Shown here: positions 47,019 to 59,520 of the stretch, piece by piece | Layout of the letters: each line of letters opens with the position of its first letter | How positions within the stretch are numbered: the stretch's first letter is position 1 | DNA from: Artemisia argyi | Lineage: Eukaryota > Streptophyta > Magnoliopsida > Asterales > Asteraceae | DNA length: 64,000 bases | Direction: 5' to 3' | Assembly: GCA_030686995.1 (NCBI GenBank) | Contig: CM060698.1 | Coordinates: 142,681,106-142,745,105 of the forward strand | The notes under the pieces: generated by a model | The model's input: only the letters and a program-made list of their open reading frames with translations | The model's database searches: none | Told to the model about the DNA's origin: nothing | Program-made: the position numbers and the translations under genes

Positions 47019-47591
47019 AGTAACCTTGTAACATTCTATCTCTTTGTTGTAATTTTTTTATTCTAACATGTTGCTAGTCTTGTCTAAATCGCCATTATAA
47101 AAAGAAGTGGGGAATAAGTAGCATTAATAAATTGATTATCTATTAGGAGGAAATAATCTGGTGCGCCGGTTTGTAATTTCAGTTAAAACTAGAACTTGAT
47201 TTTTTTATCACTTAAAAACGTATAAATGTTTTAGAGAAAAGTCCAAAATACATCCCTGAGGTATCTCAAATGATACGTTTACATCCTTTTTCTTTTTTTG
47301 TCTCAAATATCATCCCTCCGTTAGTAACTTTGGAACAAATACATCCCTATGGACTAACGATGCAAAATTTTGCCCGTTAAGTACCCCACGTGTTAGTCAC
47401 GTGAGGGGTATTTTTGTCTTTTTACTCACCCCTGCTATATATGTCTACTCTTTTAGGGGGAAAATCATAATCCACCATCTCGTTTTCCCTCTAAAACACA
47501 CAGATATATCAAGAGGCGAAAAACTAAAAACCCCCAAATCCAATTCCAGTGTTCAATTAAAAAACCCCAAATCCAATTATAATTAAAAACA

Positions 47592-49139
47592 ATGGTGGTT
47601 GTGGAATGGAGAATTCGCGACTATGATGATCCTGTGGATGAACAACAAGCATACAGTAAGTTTAATTTTACTTATAACCACATAATCTTTTAATGATTGA
47701 AACCCTAATATTGTATTTGTTAATTGTTAATAGCAGGTTCAAGACAAAACTTTTTCTCATTGAAGATTCATCATGGTGGTTTTTTCACTGAACCCCCAGG
47801 TAGAACCTACACAAATGGGAAACATAATTATGTGGACTTTATAGATGTGGACTTATTTTCTGTGATTGAGTTAAATGACATGGTTAAAATGTTAGGTTAC
47901 AAGGGTAAAGGTTGTAAGATGTTCTATCATTGGAGAGTACCTAACTCTGAATTAGATCATGGATTACAAGCACTAGGTGGTGATATGGATGTGCTTAACT
48001 TAGTTGGGTATGCTAATAAGATCAAACTGATTGATGTGTATATTGAGCATGATTATACAGTGCTAGATACTTATTTGAAATCACCATTTACATCACCACA
48101 GAAAGTGATTTTGGAGGAAATAGATGTAGAAGAAACTAGTGCTTTAGTTAAGAAGACCATTAAGAAGCCTGCTTTGAATTCAAGTCTAGTTAGGATGCCT
48201 TTTAAGAAGCCTGGTTTGAAGGAAACTAGATTGCCAATGTTGTTGCTTGAGGATGGACCAAGTGAGAATGCAAATGTAGATGGACCACATTGGAATTTGT
48301 TAGGGAATACTTGATGAAAAGAATAGTTAATGTTCAAAAAGTCATAGCAAAGAGTCAAGGACCTTTAACACCAGCTGCAACAAAGTTGTTTGATGCAATA
48401 AAGCATGATGCCACATTCTACACGGTAAACTGTTATCTTTTTAAAAGCTTGCTAAATTTGTAATGTACTGCTTAATAGATTTGTAAAATGTTTATTAATA
48501 AATTTGTAAACTGTTATGGTATAATGCTAGGTTCTTTTTGGTGGTGGTACACAGTACCAAGTTAGTGGGCCATGGCAAGACCAGTGTGTGGTTGATGTCC
48601 AAGAGAAGACATGCAGCTGTAGAAAATGGGAGCTCACTGGAATGCCTTGTAAACATGCAGTTGCAGTCATCAATGACATGGCTGCAAACAGTACTGAAAT
48701 TGGGTTGCCAGAGACATGGGTGCATAGATGCTATTGGCTCACAACTTGGAAGAAGCAGTACACTTACACCATCAACCCTTGTACTGGAAGACCATTGTGG
48801 AAGAAACATCCTAGCCCATACATTATCATTCCCCCAAAGGTTCACCCACAGATTGGAAGGCCACCAAAAAAAAGGAGAAAGACTGCAGATGAGATATCAA
48901 GCCAAAGGATGTCTAAAAGGGGTAAGCTATCTAAGCTTGGGAAAACAGTTACATGCCTTAAATGCCACAAAACAGGACACAACAGAAGAACATGTAAGAT
49001 GAAGGTTGCTGGATCACAACCTACTTCTTTTGCTGGATCACAGAATTCAAATGTTGCTGGAACACAATGTTCAGGGGTTGGTGGATCTCAAACTTCTGCA
49101 AGATCTAAAAAAGTATCAAAGGGAAAAGCCAAAATCTGA
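47592..49139 (+). pseudogene. MULE transposase (mudrA-like), catalytic core deleted
   Basis: Exon 1 starts at ATG 47592 (MVVVEWRIRDYDDPVDE) and ends at 47655. Exon 2 starts at 47734 and encodes the N-terminal MuDR domain (KIHHGGFFTEPPGRTY, VDFIDVDLFSVIELNDMVK). At about 48290 the sequence jumps, with a frameshift, to the post-catalytic region (EYLMKRIVNVQKVIAKSQGP), then intron 48425-48530, then a SWIM zinc finger (CSCRKWELTGMPCKHAV) and a CCHC knuckle (CLKCHKTGHNRRTC). The DDE transposase domain between is absent. The C-terminus is Ser/Gly/Gln-rich with a basic end. Product would be non-catalytic even if expressed. Confidence 0.88.
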
Positions 49140-49429
49140 ATTAGGTGGTAGTTGTTATCTTTTAAGGTCAATGTTTAAGTCTTTTGGTTATGGTTAGACT
49201 TGTTGAATGTTAAGATCAGTGTTTGGATCTTTTGAAACTCTGTATGCCTCACTATTTGGATTAATGTTTAAGTCTGTTTTCTTATTCAATGTTGTTGGTT
49301 TATTTGCTGCAAATATCATATTTTTGGCATTCATAACCAGCATACAACAGTTTTATTGAAAGGCATTTAAGCCAAGATCCTAAAGCAACCATACAACATT
49401 TTCATTCCAAACCAAACACACTAAAAGCC

Positions 49430-49874
49430 TTTTTTTTTCCCCTTGCCTTTTCCATCTGTGGGTTTTTTCACTTCATAAGACTTGATACCATGTTCCTGAC
49501 AAAATTCCTTGCTTGGAAGTCCAAGAACCTTAAGCCTCTCCTTAAAAGCTTGTTTTGCATCAACAATATTTGAACTTGTGCCAATTTTTGAACTTGTGCC
49601 AATTTTTGACCCATAATCAGGAAACTCCTCATTGAATGAAACAGAGCTTTCCTCTGCAACTTTTGGAAAATAATTGGCCCATCCTGAATCACCTGTGGAA
49701 GAATCACTGCTTGAAATGTAGATAATTTTTGCACACACAAAAATAAAATAAAATAAATAAAATAAAAAAAAATAAAAAAAAAAATCAAAATAAATAATTT
49801 CTGATTGAAATGGCCCATATTGATTCACATAAAGATGCATCACTACCTGTTTTCTTGTTCTTGTTGGAATTCAT
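49430..49874 (-). CDS. hypothetical gene carried by the MULE
   Basis: A minus-strand coding-like region. A first small exon may start at ATG 49874 (MNSNKNKKT) with a donor at 49846. A second exon reads [19 protein letters not shown], then FNEEFPDYG, a duplicated [24 protein letters not shown] and a Gly/Lys-rich end. The splice phase does not work cleanly with the obvious acceptor, so the model is uncertain. I do not recognise the family. The gene is convergent with the transposase gene, a common position for accessory MULE genes. Confidence 0.4.
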
Positions 49875-50397
49875 GTTTTTCATGTGTATGTTTTGATACA
49901 AATGTGATGCAATGGTGATTTAGGGTATGCAGGTATATATAGCAATGGAATCTCTTTATTCAAGGCCAAAAAGGGTCAATGTGCAGTCCCTTCAAGGCAA
50001 ATTGGTCCAAGTGCAGTCTCAATGTGCAGAATGGGTAGAAAAAAATAGTGAGATTCTCTTCCATATTTCCCATGTGCAAACTACTTTATTCATGCACTCT
50101 ATTACTATGCATGTCTGTTTCTCTTTATTCATGCAGTCCCACTGTGCAGAACCTATCAAACATCTATAGCTATGGTTGGAAAAGAATAGTCCAATTTGTG
50201 GTAAAAACCAATGACTTTGCTAACATTTCACACCTTTTAACACCCTATTGATCAGTCAAACTAATTCAACCCATTGAAAGTCAACCACATTGTTTGCACT
50301 TGTATCAATTTAACCCATTTCAACCTTAACACAGTCAATTGCCAAAAAAAAACCATACATATTTCATTAATAACTTGAAACATTACATTACTACATT

Positions 50398-50800
50398 TCA
50401 TTTCATCATCAAATACATAACAAAGAACAACCAACTTAATCCTAACATGATCTTCAATCTTCTAGCTTTTGAAGCATTTTCCCTTGCTGTTGCAGCAGTT
50501 ACTCTAACTGTTTCTTGAAGCTGATTCATGTTGTTTAATAATCCAGGAATAATCATGACGGATCTTGCACACATAGGAGGATCCACCCAATCTTGAAACC
50601 AATCATTAGGTTCCTTACAAGAAACAATTATAAATAATTAAATACACAATTAAACTTACACATCCACTTTCAAATTCAACAAATTGTTAACAACTTACAG
50701 GTTTTGGACAACAATAAAATCGTCTTCCAGGGTTGGCTGGTCTCCATGTAGTTCGAATAACAGTTGGTAGCCCACATCTACAAATCATAGTGTGAGACAT
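50398..50800 (-). CDS. GRF-type zinc-finger protein inside the MULE (105 aa)
   Basis: Two exons, 50800-50699 and 50613-50398, with GT-AG splicing in phase 0. Exon 1 encodes MSHTMICRCGLPTVIRTTW and NPGRRFYCCPKP; exon 2 continues NDWFQDWVDPPMC. This is the GRF zinc finger (CxCG...NPGRRFYxC...W-D...C), a nucleic-acid-binding fold. The remaining residues form a helical stretch (LLNNMNQLQETVRVTAATA) and a hydrophobic C-terminal segment (IMLGLSWLFFVMYLMMK) that could span a membrane. Short GRF proteins with a C-terminal hydrophobic helix are frequent in plant genomes, often inside repeats. It is intact and near the right inverted repeat, which may supply its promoter. Confidence 0.75.
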
Positions 50801-51172
50801 ACTTAGGGTATCTTGATTTTGGGTCGGTTTTGTTTTGAATTGGGGATTAGGTTTATGATTTGGGGATTAGGGTTTTTTTGGATTTGGGGAAGAACTGGGA
50901 TATGATTTTCCCCTAAAAGGGGCGTAATATATAAAAGGGTGAGTAAAAAGACAAAAATACCCCTCACGTAACTAACATGTAGGGTACTTAACGGGCAAAA
51001 TTTTGCATCGTTAGTCCATAGGGATGTATTTGTTCCAAAGTTACTAACGGAGGGATGATATTTGAGACAAAAAAAGAAAAAGGATGTAAACTATCATTTG
51101 AGATACCTCAGGGATGTATTTTGGACTTTTCTCAAATGTTTTAGGTACATATTGATCGTATGATTTAACTTA

Positions 51173-51396
51173 AATGTTAAACTATCACCAAATCATTTAG
51201 TGGCAACGCACTTGACCTTGCGAGAGGCTAAGGTTTCAAACCTCACTAAGTACACATTAAAGGTGGCCACTGGAGGGTCGAAAATAGTTACGGGATACTC
51301 TGGTTAGGCCGCGTATATCTGAGTTGCCCTCTCCAGATGTCCTGAATAAGGAAACCTCTCCCGTTTACCCGTTTATCTAACTTAAGTGTAAACGAG
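51173..51396 (+). mobile_element. possible tRNA-derived SINE
   Basis: A B-box-like GGTTTCAAACC (51232-51242) and an A-box-like TAGTGGCAACG about 30 bases upstream suggest a tRNA-type promoter. ATGATTTAACTTA occurs on both sides (51160-51172, 51397-51409), a plausible 13-bp target duplication. There is no clear tail. It lies just outside the MULE. Confidence 0.4.
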
Positions 51397-51906
51397 ATGA
51401 TTTAACTTATGAAAGCGTGAAAACTAGACTATCAAAAAAGCTTTCAATGAGCCAATGACGACAAACTCGAGCCAAGTTGGACCAACTCATTTGACCATCG
51501 CACTATATATTTGTTGAGAACTTAATGCATTGCAGATTTTGTACTACTTTCCGGTATATGATGTTGGATGAATTTATGAAAAGCATTGATATGGTACAAC
51601 CTGGTTGGTGAGCAAAAATAGTATCATTTAATATTGAAATTGTAATTATATGGCTAGTTGATTTCCATTTCTGATGCTTGGTCTAATCTTCTAAGATTCA
51701 ATATATATGTGCATCCTGTTTGGGTAATGTGCAAATTATTACATTATCATTTACAAGCCATATTGTGAAAGTTTTCCCTTATTCCATGTAGAATTTTTTT
51801 TCCTTGCCATGTTTTACCTCTTTTTATGTCAAAAGAGATCAAGCAGCATCAACAATATGTATTTTTCTCACTAATTCGACCAACTTTCTAAAAATAATAC
51901 TACCAA

Positions 51907-54900
51907 CTAGTTGATATTAACGTTCTTAGCATACTTGTCGATCTGAGAGAAGTCAAGAACTTTATCCATTCCACTTGCAATGAGATACCTAAGAACATCG
52001 AAACTTTCTAGAATTAGTAATATGCCCAAAATAGATCTTGGGACAAATGATAGAATGATGCAAATACAAGACTTACTTATCTAAGAAAACCCTAGCCATT
52101 GACAAACAGCCACCATGCACGGTCGATTGCATATTCACCGCTATGTTTGGATTATGAATACTCTGTCTAATATGTACCCATCCATATTGTCCATTTTCTT
52201 CATTTGAAACCTTGGCCCTAAACATGTTCGAAGGTTAATGAAAAAGGCTACACGAGCTCATTTACTAGTTCTAGGAAAAAAAACTCAAAGCGGAAAAAGG
52301 TTATATATGTAATGAGTCTATAACGTGTAGGGGATCACATTTTTACCTGTACATTTGAGCATCCACGGGAGCAGGAGTGTCGTTGGAATCAACAAGGCAC
52401 CCGTCACTTACCCAACAATCTCCACAAGCATCTAGCTCCCATCCGTCTAATCTCCCTTCCTGTATAAATTGTTATGTATTATTATACATTTGTATCGTAG
52501 AAACATTTAAGGTGCATATTTATGTTTAAGGTTATAACTTATATATTTTGCAACGATGTACCTCGATATATGATTTAAAGGTCTCAATGATCTCAATGGC
52601 TTTAGCCTTAGCGTCTTTAGGCTCTGAAAGAATGTCCATTCTTAATTCTATAGATTCTAATGGATCTTCAAGATCTTTTATTAAACTTCCAATTCCTTCA
52701 TTTGAACCCTCTAGTTTCATCCGTACCATTTCAATAATGATCTTTACCACCATATATGCACCTGCAATACACAATATATGATATTTATGATTCGGGTACA
52801 TGTTATTAAAAGGTACTCCGTATATAGTAAGGACTAAGGGCTTTATCAGCTGCAGTATAATTGATGGTACATGACCAATAGAAAAGAAAAACACAACTCT
52901 CCACTAATTAAGGGCTCATTTTACTACTTTTTTATATAGCTGAATTACTATGAGTATCCCAAAATACTCAGAATCACATTCGAATTCAAGGCCATACTAG
53001 AAATTGGTCCATTTCCCTTGGCAGTTCTTCAAATTACAATGTTAGTGAACTTATCCTAACGCATATTTAAACTTTGTAAATGACGACTTATATGATAAAG
53101 CGATGATATATAGACATATGGCTAATCTTATGGCTAACAAGGATCTAGATGCACGTAGCAAGATCAATAGTAAGCATGAGGAGTGAGAAAGACTCGGTGA
53201 AAGAGTGTCATCCATATGTTACTTATTCGATCTGTGGATTAAACTTATGTTTAGGCACATAAAAATTACATAGGTATCGAAATCCAAGCAACGACCCTCA
53301 GGATAATTTATCATATTGGTGTCCAAGCAGTCGAGCACTAATGACCTCAATAATCTTAGGTATGACACTTCAGGAAAAATGTGTATTACTAATACCTTTT
53401 TTGAAATACTATACCCATACTACTTAAACAGTAAAAATGAATCAAAACTACTAACCGTCGTCAAGAAAATAATTCTCTTTAAGAGCACCATGGCCAGAAG
53501 TTTCCATCATAAGATGAGCCTCAATACCGTCTTCATTAAGTTGAACACCTTTTTCAATAACATTTCTATAACCAACACGATACAAACAATGTTGTCCACC
53601 ACGGTCAGTTATAAACCGCGTCAAAGCCATACTAGTTCTAGCATCAGTCACGATAGTCGAGCCAGGATGTTCTTTTAGGACAATGGCTGACATAAGTGCA
53701 ATCAACTTATCACCATTTATGGGGTTGCCTTCTTTGTCAACAACGCCACTACGGTCCACATCAGTGTCAAAAACAATGCCGAGATCAGCTGATGTTTCAA
53801 GCACTGCTGTTTTTGTTACTGACATGGCAACTTTGTCCTCAGGGTTTGGGATATGGTTTGGAAACATGCCATCCGGTTTAAGGTGTAACGAGCCGAATGT
53901 GTCTGCTCCTAGTTTGTCTAGTACTTCGTATGTAAAGAATCCTCCTGACCCGTTTCCAGCATTTACGATTATCTGTCATTTGAAAAAAAAAAAAAAAAAA
54001 AAAAACAGTTAAATAATAATAATAATAATGGTGTGTGCAATTTTGATTCTTTGAATTATCTATTCTTCCATCAAACAAATAAAATATTTTCTAAATTTGT
54101 ATAGATTAATTCATACATTTAAAAGTTCATAAATATACTAAAATTTTACTATGTTAAAACCAAAACATTATATAATGATATTATTTCTGAAATGGGCAAT
54201 TCATTATATTCCCTCCCAAAATTTGAAAATACCATACATCAGTTTGCTTATTAAATACCCACTCTTAATGGGCTAATATTGCTCTCTGTTTGAGCCCAAT
54301 AATTTTAACTATTTGGGTATATAACTAATTTACTACTAGCCTCTTTTTATTTAACAAAAAAACACATAATAAAAACATATATCTCAAAATATCAACAGAA
54401 TCAACATAGATTACAAAACTGTATCCTGATTCTAACTACTGAACTATAATGTTAGATTTTACTATTTATATGTTAAAAATAATTGCTTTTAAGTCATGTG
54501 TAGTTAAATGAGAACTCACAACTGCAATGATCATATCACTTGTTTGGTTGCATTATGTAAAGACCTTCGTACAGGTGTTTCCGTGTTTACAAGTACCTGA
54601 AATCCTTCAAGAGGAGTGTCGTAGTGTTGTGGATGGTTCACTCTTTCCTTGATGATATCTCGAAGATGTTTTGCATAAACACTCATAAAGTCGACTCTTG
54701 TAGGGGTCGTTCTGAGTAGTGTAGACACTTTCGTGAGCCGATTGGCATACTTAAAGGCTGCTTTGTCGCATATTTCTTCTACTTCCGGTGAAGTTAATCC
54801 TCCTTTCTTCGTAAAAAATTTTAGACCATTTCGTGTGTATGGCAAGTGAGACGCTGTCATCTAAATCCAAATATTTTGTCATTTTTCCAACAAAATGCTA

Positions 54901-55009
54901 GTTTATGAATATTATTTCAAACTTAAATTAAATACTCAAGAGTTGAGATCAATATAGATCTCATATTTGCCATAAATCCAATAAATCAATTATATACATT
55001 CATTTTTTG

Positions 55010-55050
<41 letters not shown>

Positions 55051-57005
55051 ACCATTTTTAAAAAAATTAAATATCTCGCAAACTGTTAATTGTTACGCGA
55101 AAAAAATATAATATCGCGATGAAAATTAAATTATTTTTCTATAGATATGCATTTCCATATACTTTCGATTATTATTTTTTTCTTTTTTTTTCTTTTTTTT
55201 TTAATTTCCACCTAAAAAAATCATATGTGATTTTTATAAAGCATGTATGATTTTTTCTTTGACGGAAATTTTGAAAAAAAAAAGTTTCGTTGAAAGTATA
55301 TAGAAGCGCATATGTATAGAAAGATAATTTAATTCTTGTCGCGATGATGTATTTTTCGTAGCTTGAAGATATGTTTGTTTTAAAAAAAATGTACGTGAAA
55401 AATAGTTTTTTATTGATTTTGATAAAAAAAATTGATGACTAAGATTTGTTCATTGAATCTATGACAAATATGAGATCTCTTAGTTTTCTATAGTTCTACA
55501 AAGAAAAAGATAGTTTCATTTAATTAACTTATATAGCCACTTTTTGGTGCCCGAAAAAGAAATAACAATATATATAATAATTAAAAAAAAGGGAAAAAAC
55601 AAAAAAAAGGCATTGCGAAACCAAGGGTTTCGAGATATCACGTGCCACCGATAAAATTTTACTCATAGTGTTATTATTCGTAAAAAAAAAGAAAAAAAAA
55701 ATCTAAATGCATTTGTAGACATACTTTGGTCAATCCATTACTAGGCAAAAAGTAAAATCAATTATTGTTAAACTCTAAACGAGTTAGGATTTTCTAATGT
55801 TCAAAATACATGACCCATCATATTCAGGTTATTGTGAATGAAAATTTGATTTAAAATAAAACAAAAGTCTTCCAATATTAGACTATCTATTTTTCCTTGT
55901 TACAACAACCTCAACATGATGGGTCATGTTCATTTGAACATTAGAGAATCCAAACTCTAAACTTAATCATGTTAACTTAAATCACAATTTGGGTTACAGT
56001 TAAAAAAATCTTGTTTGTACCTGTTCTTTTTATTAATTTTGGTTCTGCCACTTGACTTAAAGGTAAGAAATACTTGGTGTTTGTTTAAGCTTATATGTGG
56101 CTTATTACCTTATATGCGTTCAGCTTATATAACATAAGCCACAATTTTGTGGCTTATTTTGACATTTATGGCATATTCAATGTTATATATATCATAAGTG
56201 TCAAAATAAGCCACAATTTTATATAAGCCGAACACCTATAAACTAATAAGTCGTATATAAGCTTAAACAAACACCCCTTAACAACTTGGGGAGTGTAGCT
56301 AGCTTAATTTAAGAAATTCATTTTACTTGCACAAGTATGGCCCGTATCCTGTTATTGAAGGTTATTTTATATCATGTTTTTTTAATAAAGTATGTGCACT
56401 TTATAAGTAAGCACTTATATATATAAATAAATAATTCTCTATCATGAATAAAGTGAACACACCATTATGGAAGCATCGTATAAAAATGGTGACAACACTG
56501 TGCTCATGAAACAAGCTGGTGTAGTCGCTAATCCCATATCATACGTTATACAACCAGCCCGACCCAAGCCCGAAAATATGGCCACACTCAACGAGTTACC
56601 CGATATTCGTGGGTCTCGGCCAAGTGAAACCTTAACATCCTCGACTGGCCTTCCTTTCTCCTTAACCAATCCATTTATCACCCATTCTCCAAAACTCTCG
56701 GCTATAGCTTCCACGGCTGGTGGCGTAAGGTCCACTTTTCGACCTACTTCTCCTTCCACTGCCACACCACGGACATCTGAGCCATTTTGAAGCCTTTTGA
56801 TACGTCCAATTTCCTCGTCCAAGCCGAGCTCATTGTAGTTTGTAGTAGTTGAAGATTTTGGTGATGTTAATGTTAGTTTGGAAGGGATATTGAATGGGAA
56901 TGTGAGGGTTTTGAGTAGGGTTTTAGGATTAGATGAATAAGGAAATTTGTGAGTAGTGGGAGTATTGCTATTTAGTGAAGTTGAAGGTGTTAAAGTGTAA
57001 GACAT
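51907..57005 (-). CDS. phosphoglucomutase/phosphomannomutase family protein, plastid type (619 aa model)
   Basis: Seven exons on the minus strand: 57005-56463, 54860-54597, 53972-53456, 52761-52562, 52459-52347, 52217-52077, 51988-51907, all GT-AG. The Ser/Thr-rich N-terminus looks like a plastid transit peptide. The active-site loop TASHLPYTRNG (Ser about 185), the metal loop DTDVDR (about 338-343) and the sugar loop METSGH (about 425-430) are present. The last loop reads RQSIHNPN in place of the usual R-x-S-GTEP, so substrate and activity are uncertain. The layout and length match Arabidopsis At1g70820 as I recall it. The ATG at 57038 would add 11 residues; I chose 57005 for its fit to the family. 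Intron 1 (1.6 kb) holds two MITEs and long A-runs. Confidence 0.9.
55781..55957. mobile_element. MITE in intron 1 of the mutase gene
   Basis: The left end GAGTTAGGATTTTCTAATG pairs with the right end (reverse complement GAGTTTGGATTCTCTAATG), and both continue through TGTTC and CATGACCCATCAT words. The sequence AAACTCTAAAC occurs on both sides, partly inside the terminus. About 177 bp. The terminus style GGATTCTCTAATGTTC is reminiscent of the MITE at 28411 (GGATCCTCTCATGTTC). Confidence 0.8.
56076..56277. mobile_element. MITE in intron 1 of the mutase gene
   Basis: GGTGTTTGTTTAAGCTTATA on the left is the reverse complement of TATAAGCTTAAACAAACACC on the right, and pairing continues through GGCTTATT-type words. 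About 200 bp. The ends match the partial element at about 13380 (GGGGGTGTTTGTTTAAACTTATA). Confidence 0.85.
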
Positions 57006-57038
57006 TGTATTTTGTATATGTGAAGAATATGCTAGCAT

Positions 57039-59190
57039 TCAAGATTTTGAAGAGATGAAGTTTAGACCAACCAAGAAATAAGGGAAGATAAGATATTTTT
57101 AACTCAACATGCACCATAACCTTATTCTGTAATATCCTTACAACAACAAAAATATCTCTAAACAAAATTCCAAATCCATCTCATGTTATCGATGTATCAT
57201 GTATTGGCGTATAGTAGGAGATACAAAATGGCATGAAAATCGACTCGTTGATAATGTTGAAAAAACTAAGCTCATATGATATTCAAACTTGCTCGATCAG
57301 TTAACCATTACTGGAAGCTCGATTACAACTCTAGTGAAATGTATTTGATATCTTAATTACAGTACTAACCAAAATATAGAGATAATATAAAACAGGTCAT
57401 CCAAGTATTAAGTTTAGGTAATTAAGGCGATTCAAATATCTAATCTAAACAACTATGTAAACTACGTAATTTTGGGTTTATGCTGATGATCATAAGCTTC
57501 TTATCAAGAATTGCAAATTGAAAAAATACCTTTTTTTCATTTCATGATAAATTGACATATGCAAACCTAAATGTATATGAAGTCTTGAGACCGTGAAGTG
57601 AACACACGATTCAAATTGAGAAGACTTGGCATATTCTGGATTACATTATATGCTATGATTTGTCTTTTTTTCTAACTTTGATATCTAGCTGTAATTTAAA
57701 GCAAAGTTTCATTATATGAAAATTTGAAAGTACCAATAACAACAAAAGAAAACAAAGACGTTTGCATGTTGGGTTAATTGTTATGTGGCTACAAATAAAG
57801 ATCGAAAAAAGACATGGACCAACCGAGTGTCACAAGGCAATGTTATAATGCTCCAATTTGCAGTCATATTTGTATCTGTAAATAAAATATTTTGGTTTCT
57901 ACTTTAGGATGATCATTTTTAAATGTATTAAACTAACAACTAAATTCTTTTGTATGTATCAAATTATCTTTTTCTCATTCTATACGAACTTTTAATAAAT
58001 TATGTCGTGTGTATCATAAACATTTTGTAACTTCTATTGTGTGCCCCATTACAATAAGATTAGTATGTGACACTGCTTTGTTCAATATATACATGTTTCG
58101 TTTACATTATACCAGTTATATATTAACCACATATACTCCAAACACCTCATTCTCCACGTTAAGGGTGGATATTTGTGGTTTGTTATAAGAGATAACTTAG
58201 ACGTTAGGTGGGAGAAATGGATGTTAATTGAGATTAAGTGAAAAAATGAATGTTTGGGGTATCTGTGATGAATATATAACGGATATAACTTAAACAAAAC
58301 ATGTATATATTAAACCAAAAGGGATTAGATAGTGTCACGTAATAACCTCACCCTATTTATACACACCAAAATGGTTATTAAAGTTTTCGGTACATACAAT
58401 AAAAGTTATTAAAAGTTGTATATAAAATATGAAATAAAAACGTTTGATACACAGGAAAAAAACTTATAATGGTTAGATAGATTTTAGAGATGATTATCCA
58501 TATACTACCCACATCGGATTTGATAAATTTTGTGGTTCTAATCACATAAACTATTTAAAAATAATTAAAAAATAATAAAAAATAAAAAAAATAATAATAA
58601 AAAAATAATCCCGAAATTTATAAAACATAATATTGTTTATGTTAGTAGTTAACTTATAGAACATGCAAAACCTATATAAGAATATGTTTGAAATGTATAT
58701 AATGAAATTGAAATACTTTGGTGTTCTTTTATATATCAAGCAGTAGTGTCGGCCTCAAATATTTGCCCAGTGTGTGTAATCATAAACAAATAGATAAGAG
58801 ATACTTATATTCTTCTAGGGCCTCAAAACTTGAAGTATACCAGTGTTTATATAATTGGTTGCATTGTATCTTATGAATTAGTGATGCAAATTATAAAACA
58901 CTAATTTTGGAGGGCCTTGTTTCGCCCAAAACCTCCGAAAACTCGAGGACGGTCTTGTCAAGCAGGCCAAGGTAATTGTTAGTTGAGTCAACCCACAAAC
59001 TTTATATGTATATCAATAAAAAAAAATAGGACCACATAATTTGGATTACATAGATTACGATAAAAACAAGAAATAAATAGTTGAGAATATGTTGTTGACT
59101 GATCACCTTTTGGTACAAATTTAGTAAAGTTAATTACTTGAATGAGTTTTGAAACTCCTAGCGGTTGGATTGGAAGAAAGTAAAACGATA
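57039..59190. other. intergenic, mutase promoter side
   Basis: No gene is visible. The mutase promoter should lie at about 57040-57400. A patch at 58743-58975 with GGCC(T)C words in both orientations may be a decayed DNA transposon. The rest is AT-rich. Confidence 0.45.
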
Positions 59191-59196
59191 AATCCA

Positions 59197-59503
59197 TGAT
59201 AACATCTCGTATAAAAAATTTACTTTTTATAATAATAGTAGCAAAATAATAATAGAACGATTAACATTAACAAAAGAAGTGATTTTGGGAATGAAGGTTT
59301 GAACCCATCAAAGCCGCACCCAGTTATATATGCTCATCTTTTACTCTTTATATGCATCATAATAAGACAATTAAAGAACCATTATTCACGCCTTTTGGCA
59401 AAATGTTACAACAATAATATCATGACTGTAACAGTATACAATTCATTTCTATCAATACAATTCACTTTTCCATTTCACCAAATCATGTTTTCTCTCTAAA
59501 CTC
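59197..59503 (+). mobile_element. 5' LTR of a copia element (left boundary uncertain)
   Basis: The sequence ends CTAAACTCA at about 59503, directly before the primer-binding site, as LTRs do. A left TG boundary is not certain; TGATAAC at 59197 is one candidate. The other LTR of this copy is not in the window, so the boundaries cannot be confirmed by comparison. Confidence 0.5.
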
Positions 59504-59507
59504 AATA

Positions 59508-59520
59508 TGGTATCAGAGCC
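59508..59520 (+). other. retrotransposon primer-binding site (initiator tRNA-Met)
   Basis: TGGTATCAGAGCC is the standard copia primer-binding site, complementary to the 3' end of initiator methionine tRNA. It starts a few bases after the LTR end. Confidence 0.95.

Larger units (their letters stand above)
47234..51133. mobile_element. Mutator-like element (MULE), 3.9 kb, complete ends
   Basis: Both ends carry terminal inverted repeats of about 215 bp that are nearly identical, starting GAGAAAAGTCCAAAATACAT (47234-47448 and 50919-51133 inverted). A perfect 10-bp duplication AAATGTTTTA flanks the element (47224-47233, 51134-51143), in the 9-11 bp range of Mutator transposition. It holds a plus-strand mudrA-like gene without its catalytic core and two minus-strand genes. 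The near-identity of the ends indicates recent insertion. It can move only if a transposase is supplied elsewhere. Confidence 0.95.

Noticed and set aside
53683..54012. Plus-strand frame over the mutase gene
   Set aside because: It is antisense to exon 3 of the mutase gene, which has correct splice sites and catalytic motifs.
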